From Bacteroidota bacterium (GTDB lineage Bacteria; Bacteroidota; Bacteroidia; Flavobacteriales_D; JABDKJ01), in the NCBI GenBank assembly GCA_024279715.1, contig JAJRRH010000154.1:1-41124 (forward strand): DNA of 41,124 nt, given 5' to 3'. Positions within the stretch are counted from its first letter, which is position 1. Every line of letters begins with the position of its first letter. A program made the position numbers and the translations under genes. This document shows, piece after piece, positions 37,944-41,124 of this stretch. The notes under the pieces are model-generated. The model was not told the origin of the DNA and made no database searches. It worked only from the letters and a program-made list of their open reading frames with translations.

Positions 37944-38105
37944 TTATGTAGCGGCGAAGGTAAGGTTTTTTTGTTTGAGAATTTTTTTTCCGAATAGTCG
38001 AACTTAAGGAATCTCTTTTTGCGCTTCGCATTCTTTCCTTCTAGGGTTAATTAAATGGGGGTTCGACGGTTCTATCTTAAAAATTTGCGGCAAAAGAACG
38101 ACGGC

Positions 38106-39053
38106 TTATATAATGTTCAATGTCTGATTTTTATCCCGATGAAGCTGAACAACCAAATCTTCAATCGAGTCAAACTTCCTTTCATCACGTAGCTTCTTGA
38201 TGATACAAACAGAGACTGTCCTTCCATAAATCTCTTTTGAAAAGTCAAACAAGTGAACTTCAACCGTTTTCTCTGTAGGATCATCGTTCATGGTGGGCTT
38301 ATATCCAATATTGAGCATACCCAGATGCCTTTCACCATCCACAGATGCATGGACTGCAAAGACCCCAGTATCAGGAAGTATCTTATCCTTATTCACATGT
38401 AAATTGGCCGTAGGAAAACCAATTTTACGACCTCTTTTATTGCCGTGCTCTACCTCTCCTTTAAAAATATAGTCATGACCTAAGTACAATGAAGCTTTTA
38501 CCATATCTCCATTATAAATGGCTTTTCGGATTTTGGTGGAACTTACATTGATATCTTCGATTGCTTTTGCTGAAATTTCTTCTACCTCATATTGATATGT
38601 TGATGACAAATCCTGAATCAAAGCAAAATCCCCTTCCCTATTTCTGCCATAACGATGATCGTATCCAACTACTACAGTATGGGCACTGACACCATTCACC
38701 AATAGATCTCTTATGTATAACTCGGGTTTCATCCGAGCGAAATCCTCCGTGAATGGGTGGATGATAAGATGTTGTAATCCTGCTTTTTTGAGTAACTCAA
38801 TCTTTTCGTTCATCGTAGTTATCATTTCCAATGATCGATATGGTGATAGTACTTTTCTAGGATGCGGATCGAAAGTTAGCAATACAGACTGACCTCCAAT
38901 CTCCTGCGCTATTTCATTGATACGACCTATTATTTTTTGATGTCCAATATGCACACCATCAAATGTTCCGATGGTTAGTACAGGTTTTACAATGTTCCGA
39001 AACTCGGACAGTCCTTGGTAAACTTTCAAATGTGCAGCTATTAAGTTTGGCAA
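38106..39053 (-). CDS. ribF: Bifunctional riboflavin kinase/FAD synthetase
   Basis: VLTIGTFDGVHIGHQKIIGRI, LLTFDPHPRKVL, VVGYDHRYGRNREGD, ISSTKIR-like NVSSTKIRKAI, GNKRGRKIGFPTANL. Confidence 0.96.
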   Translation of the reverse strand: MPNLIAAHLKVYQGLSEFRNIVKPVLTIGTFDGVHIGHQKIIGRINEIAQEIGGQSVLLTFDPHPRKVLSPYRSLEMITTMNEKIELLKKAGLQHLIIHPFTEDFARMKPELYIRDLLVNGVSAHTVVVGYDHRYGRNREGDFALIQDLSSTYQYEVEEISAKAIEDINVSSTKIRKAIYNGDMVKASLYLGHDYIFKGEVEHGNKRGRKIGFPTANLHVNKDKILPDTGVFAVHASVDGERHLGMLNIGYKPTMNDDPTEKTVEVHLFDFSKEIYGRTVSVCIIKKLRDERKFDSIEDLVVQLHRDKNQTLNII

Positions 39054-39105
39054 AACTAGTTAAATTATCCCAAATATACCCGCCTAAGTTCAATCAAAAA
39101 AGTAT

Positions 39106-39144
39106 TTTAGCATTTGCTAAAGTATGATAATAATACTACTTTTG
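39106..39144 (+). promoter_or_regulatory. Promoter/operator of the ArsR-MerTP operon
   Basis: Inverted repeat TTTAGC-attt-GCTAAA (39106-39121) containing a -33-like TTTG (39113-39116), 20 nt upstream of -7 element TACTTTTG (39137-39144). Confidence 0.7.
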
Positions 39145-39148
39145 TTGT

Positions 39149-39523
39149 ATGAAAAAAGTGACTTGCGTACGATTAGAAGCTAACGAGAAACAAATTCAAC
39201 GATGCCATGAGTCTATTCGCCTTGTTGAAGTCCATATTATTGAATTGGCAAACGTTCTGAATCTTGTTGGAAATGCTGTTCGACTCAAAATAGTGTATTT
39301 ACTGCATGCTGAAAAAGAATTATGTGTATGCGATATAAGCGATGTGCTACAGATGAACGTTTCGGCCATCAGCCAACACTTAAGAAAATTAAAAGATGGC
39401 GACCTTGTCACAGCCAAGAAGGAGGGGCAAACAATTTATTATTCGATAAAAGAGGATTATAGAAAGACGCTTTCTCCGATTTTTAGGCAGATAAATTCAC
39501 TGAAAAAAATGGAATTGGTATGA
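39149..39523 (+). CDS. ArsR/SmtB family metalloregulatory transcriptional repressor
   Basis: LANVLNLVGNAVRLKIVYLLHAEKELCVCDISDVLQMNVSAISQHLRKLKDGDLVTAKKEGQTIYYSI; ELCVCD metal-site motif. Confidence 0.95.
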   Translation: MKKVTCVRLEANEKQIQRCHESIRLVEVHIIELANVLNLVGNAVRLKIVYLLHAEKELCVCDISDVLQMNVSAISQHLRKLKDGDLVTAKKEGQTIYYSIKEDYRKTLSPIFRQINSLKKMELV

Positions 39524-40104
39524 AAAAGGAAAATGCGGTTTTAGGCTCGGGTGTTATAGCAGCGTTAGCAGCATCTTCTTGTTGTATCCCACCTGTGGTT
39601 GCAGCCATAGCGGGAATTGGAGGTGTCTCTTCAGGGCTTTCCTGGATGGAACCCTTGCGCCCCTATATGATTGGTCTGGCTGTAGTTTCTATCGGCTACG
39701 CTTGGTATGACCACCTTAAACCCAAAAAAGAGACGGATTGTTGCCCCTTAGAAAAACCAAAATTTTATCAAAGTCGAAGTTTTCTCATTGGTATCACACT
39801 TTTTTCTCTAATCTCGATTGGGTTTCCATACTTTACAAAGGATTATTTTCCAGAGAAACTAACCAACGACACCATCGTTACGACGGAAGAAAATATGGAG
39901 GAAAAGCGAATTGAAATAGAAGGAATGACATGTGTAAGTTGTGAGCATCACATGAATACTGCACTAATGAATTCAGACGGTGTAATAGAAGCTTCCTCAT
40001 CTTTTGAAGAAGGATATACAAACGTACGATATGACAAAACCAAGACTGACTTAGAAACACTTAAAAAGCAAATCGAGAACGAAACTGGCTATAAAACAAA
40101 ATAA
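39520..40104 (+). CDS. merTP: MerTP-type mercuric transport fusion protein (MerT + MerP/HMA domain)
   Basis: N-terminal AALAASSCCIPPVVAAIAGIGG (MerT Cys pair) with TM helices; C-terminal HMA domain IEIEGMTCVSCEHHMNTAL. ATGA overlap with ArsR. Confidence 0.93.
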   Translation: MKKENAVLGSGVIAALAASSCCIPPVVAAIAGIGGVSSGLSWMEPLRPYMIGLAVVSIGYAWYDHLKPKKETDCCPLEKPKFYQSRSFLIGITLFSLISIGFPYFTKDYFPEKLTNDTIVTTEENMEEKRIEIEGMTCVSCEHHMNTALMNSDGVIEASSSFEEGYTNVRYDKTKTDLETLKKQIENETGYKTK

Positions 40105-40113
40105 ACCAACAAT

Positions 40114-40344
40114 ATGAATAAAAATATCATTCTACAATCCACGCTTACCTGTCCGTTTTGCCATCATCAGAAGGAGGAAACAATGCCAACTGATTCGTGT
40201 CAGTTTTTTTACCAATGTGAAAAATGCGACAAGGTGATGAAAGCCAAAGAAGGAGACTGCTGCGTTTATTGCTCTTATGGGACGGTAGCATGTCCACCGA
40301 TACAAGAGGACGTCAGTTGTGAGGATAATAACTGTTGCAGTTAA
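40114..40344 (+). CDS. GDCCVxC domain-containing protein (Cys form)
   Basis: TCPFCHHQKEETMPTDSCQFFYQCEKCDKVMKAKEGDCCVYCSYGTVACPPIQ. Confidence 0.93.
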   Translation: MNKNIILQSTLTCPFCHHQKEETMPTDSCQFFYQCEKCDKVMKAKEGDCCVYCSYGTVACPPIQEDVSCEDNNCCS

Positions 40345-40363
40345 TACTTATTCTTTATACATC

Positions 40364-41119
40364 ATGAAAAGAGTACTTTTTATTTTTTTGAACATGATTG
40401 CAGCAACTGCCTATTGCCAAGGGCCACCTATCAGTTGTGAAACCCCAGTTATGCTTGGACTTGAAGGAAATGGCATACGCACTTTTGGTAAGTTTATAAA
40501 AAAAGAACATAGTAACGTTTATATTCAACCCATTGGCATTCCTTACAATGTTACGACCAAGTTTCAAATAGGCAGCATCATACCATACAAGAGAGTTCGC
40601 CTAGCAGAAGAAGTAACAAATTCAGGTATTGCTGACGTGACTATTTTTGCTAAATATCAACTATTCAAAAAGGATATGACTGCGAAGACATTTAGAGTTT
40701 TAGTGAAAGTAAAACAGACCTTGCCTACTGGAACGCAAGTAAGTTCGAATCGATACAACACGTACTTCGGTCTAGTAATTGGTAGGGTTGCTTCGACTAT
40801 CGGAACATATGGAGACGTTGGCTTCATCTACAATTCGGAACAGGCTAGCGATAAAATAGCATACAACTTTTCTCTTGGCATTCCCTTATTAAAACCTCAA
40901 TATCCACAAAAACAAATCAATGTGTTTCTAGAATTTAATGGCAACTATTTAATAGACAATAAAGCCAATACTTTATTCTTCAGTCCAGGATTTCAATTTA
41001 TTCCAGGCAGACGAGTCTTGTTTGAAACAAGCTTTCAAAAACCAATAGTAGAAGATGAATCATCTTTGAATAAAACGAAATACAGAATGATTGTTGGTAC
41101 TCGTTTTTTAATAAATTAA
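40364..41119 (+). CDS. Putative outer-membrane beta-barrel protein of the mer-like cluster
   Basis: Signal MKRVLFIFLNMIAATAYC; beta-strand-rich sequence (KTFRVLVKVKQTLPTGTQVSSNRYNTYFGLVIGRV, C-terminal KYRMIVGTRFLIN). Start set at 40364. Confidence 0.75.
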   Translation: MKRVLFIFLNMIAATAYCQGPPISCETPVMLGLEGNGIRTFGKFIKKEHSNVYIQPIGIPYNVTTKFQIGSIIPYKRVRLAEEVTNSGIADVTIFAKYQLFKKDMTAKTFRVLVKVKQTLPTGTQVSSNRYNTYFGLVIGRVASTIGTYGDVGFIYNSEQASDKIAYNFSLGIPLLKPQYPQKQINVFLEFNGNYLIDNKANTLFFSPGFQFIPGRRVLFETSFQKPIVEDESSLNKTKYRMIVGTRFLIN

Positions 41120-41124
41120 ACTAA

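Noticed and set aside
40114-40344. Possible selenoprotein (GDCCVxC family includes Sec forms)
   Set aside because: The motif cysteines are all encoded as Cys and no in-frame internal TGA is needed.
1-41124. CRISPR arrays, tRNA/rRNA genes, prophage or IS elements
   Set aside because: No regularly spaced direct repeats, cloverleaf genes, integrase/transposase ORFs or phage structural genes were seen.

Overview
The window is a 41 kb segment of a Bacteroidota chromosome, probably Saprospiria- or Flavobacteriia-like. Evidence for this: several TAnnTTTG -7 promoter elements, TonB-dependent receptors with carboxypeptidase-regulatory N-domains, T9SS cargo and PorV-like proteins, Bacteroidota-type GGGPS, and DUF3127. 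Gene content is mostly core or housekeeping: an OmpA-family protein (5' truncated), purD, purQ, udk, PadR/PspC, CPBP protease, SDR, redoxin, nitroreductase, M23 peptidase, a T9SS cargo protein, DUF3127, a flippase-like/GT2/ABC-permease operon, ruvC, HIT, greA, ahcY, a PPTase, GGGPS and ribF. Less ordinary parts are: (i) a TonB receptor / giant secreted protein / PorV-like cassette at 21.1-30.3 kb; (ii) a clear TPP riboswitch at about 37.87-37.94 kb on the minus strand in front of a TonB-dependent receptor; (iii) an ArsR/MerTP/GDCCVxC/outer-membrane-protein metal cluster at the right edge, with an operator overlapping its promoter; (iv) a terminator-like hairpin in the predicted greA leader; (v) a DUF3127 protein ending in an SSB-like acidic tip; (vi) a Rieske-fold-like lipoprotein lacking the His ligands. 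No CRISPR array, prophage, rRNA, tRNA or intact transposase was recognised. I found no single system that is clearly undescribed; the best candidates are listed with decisive tests.
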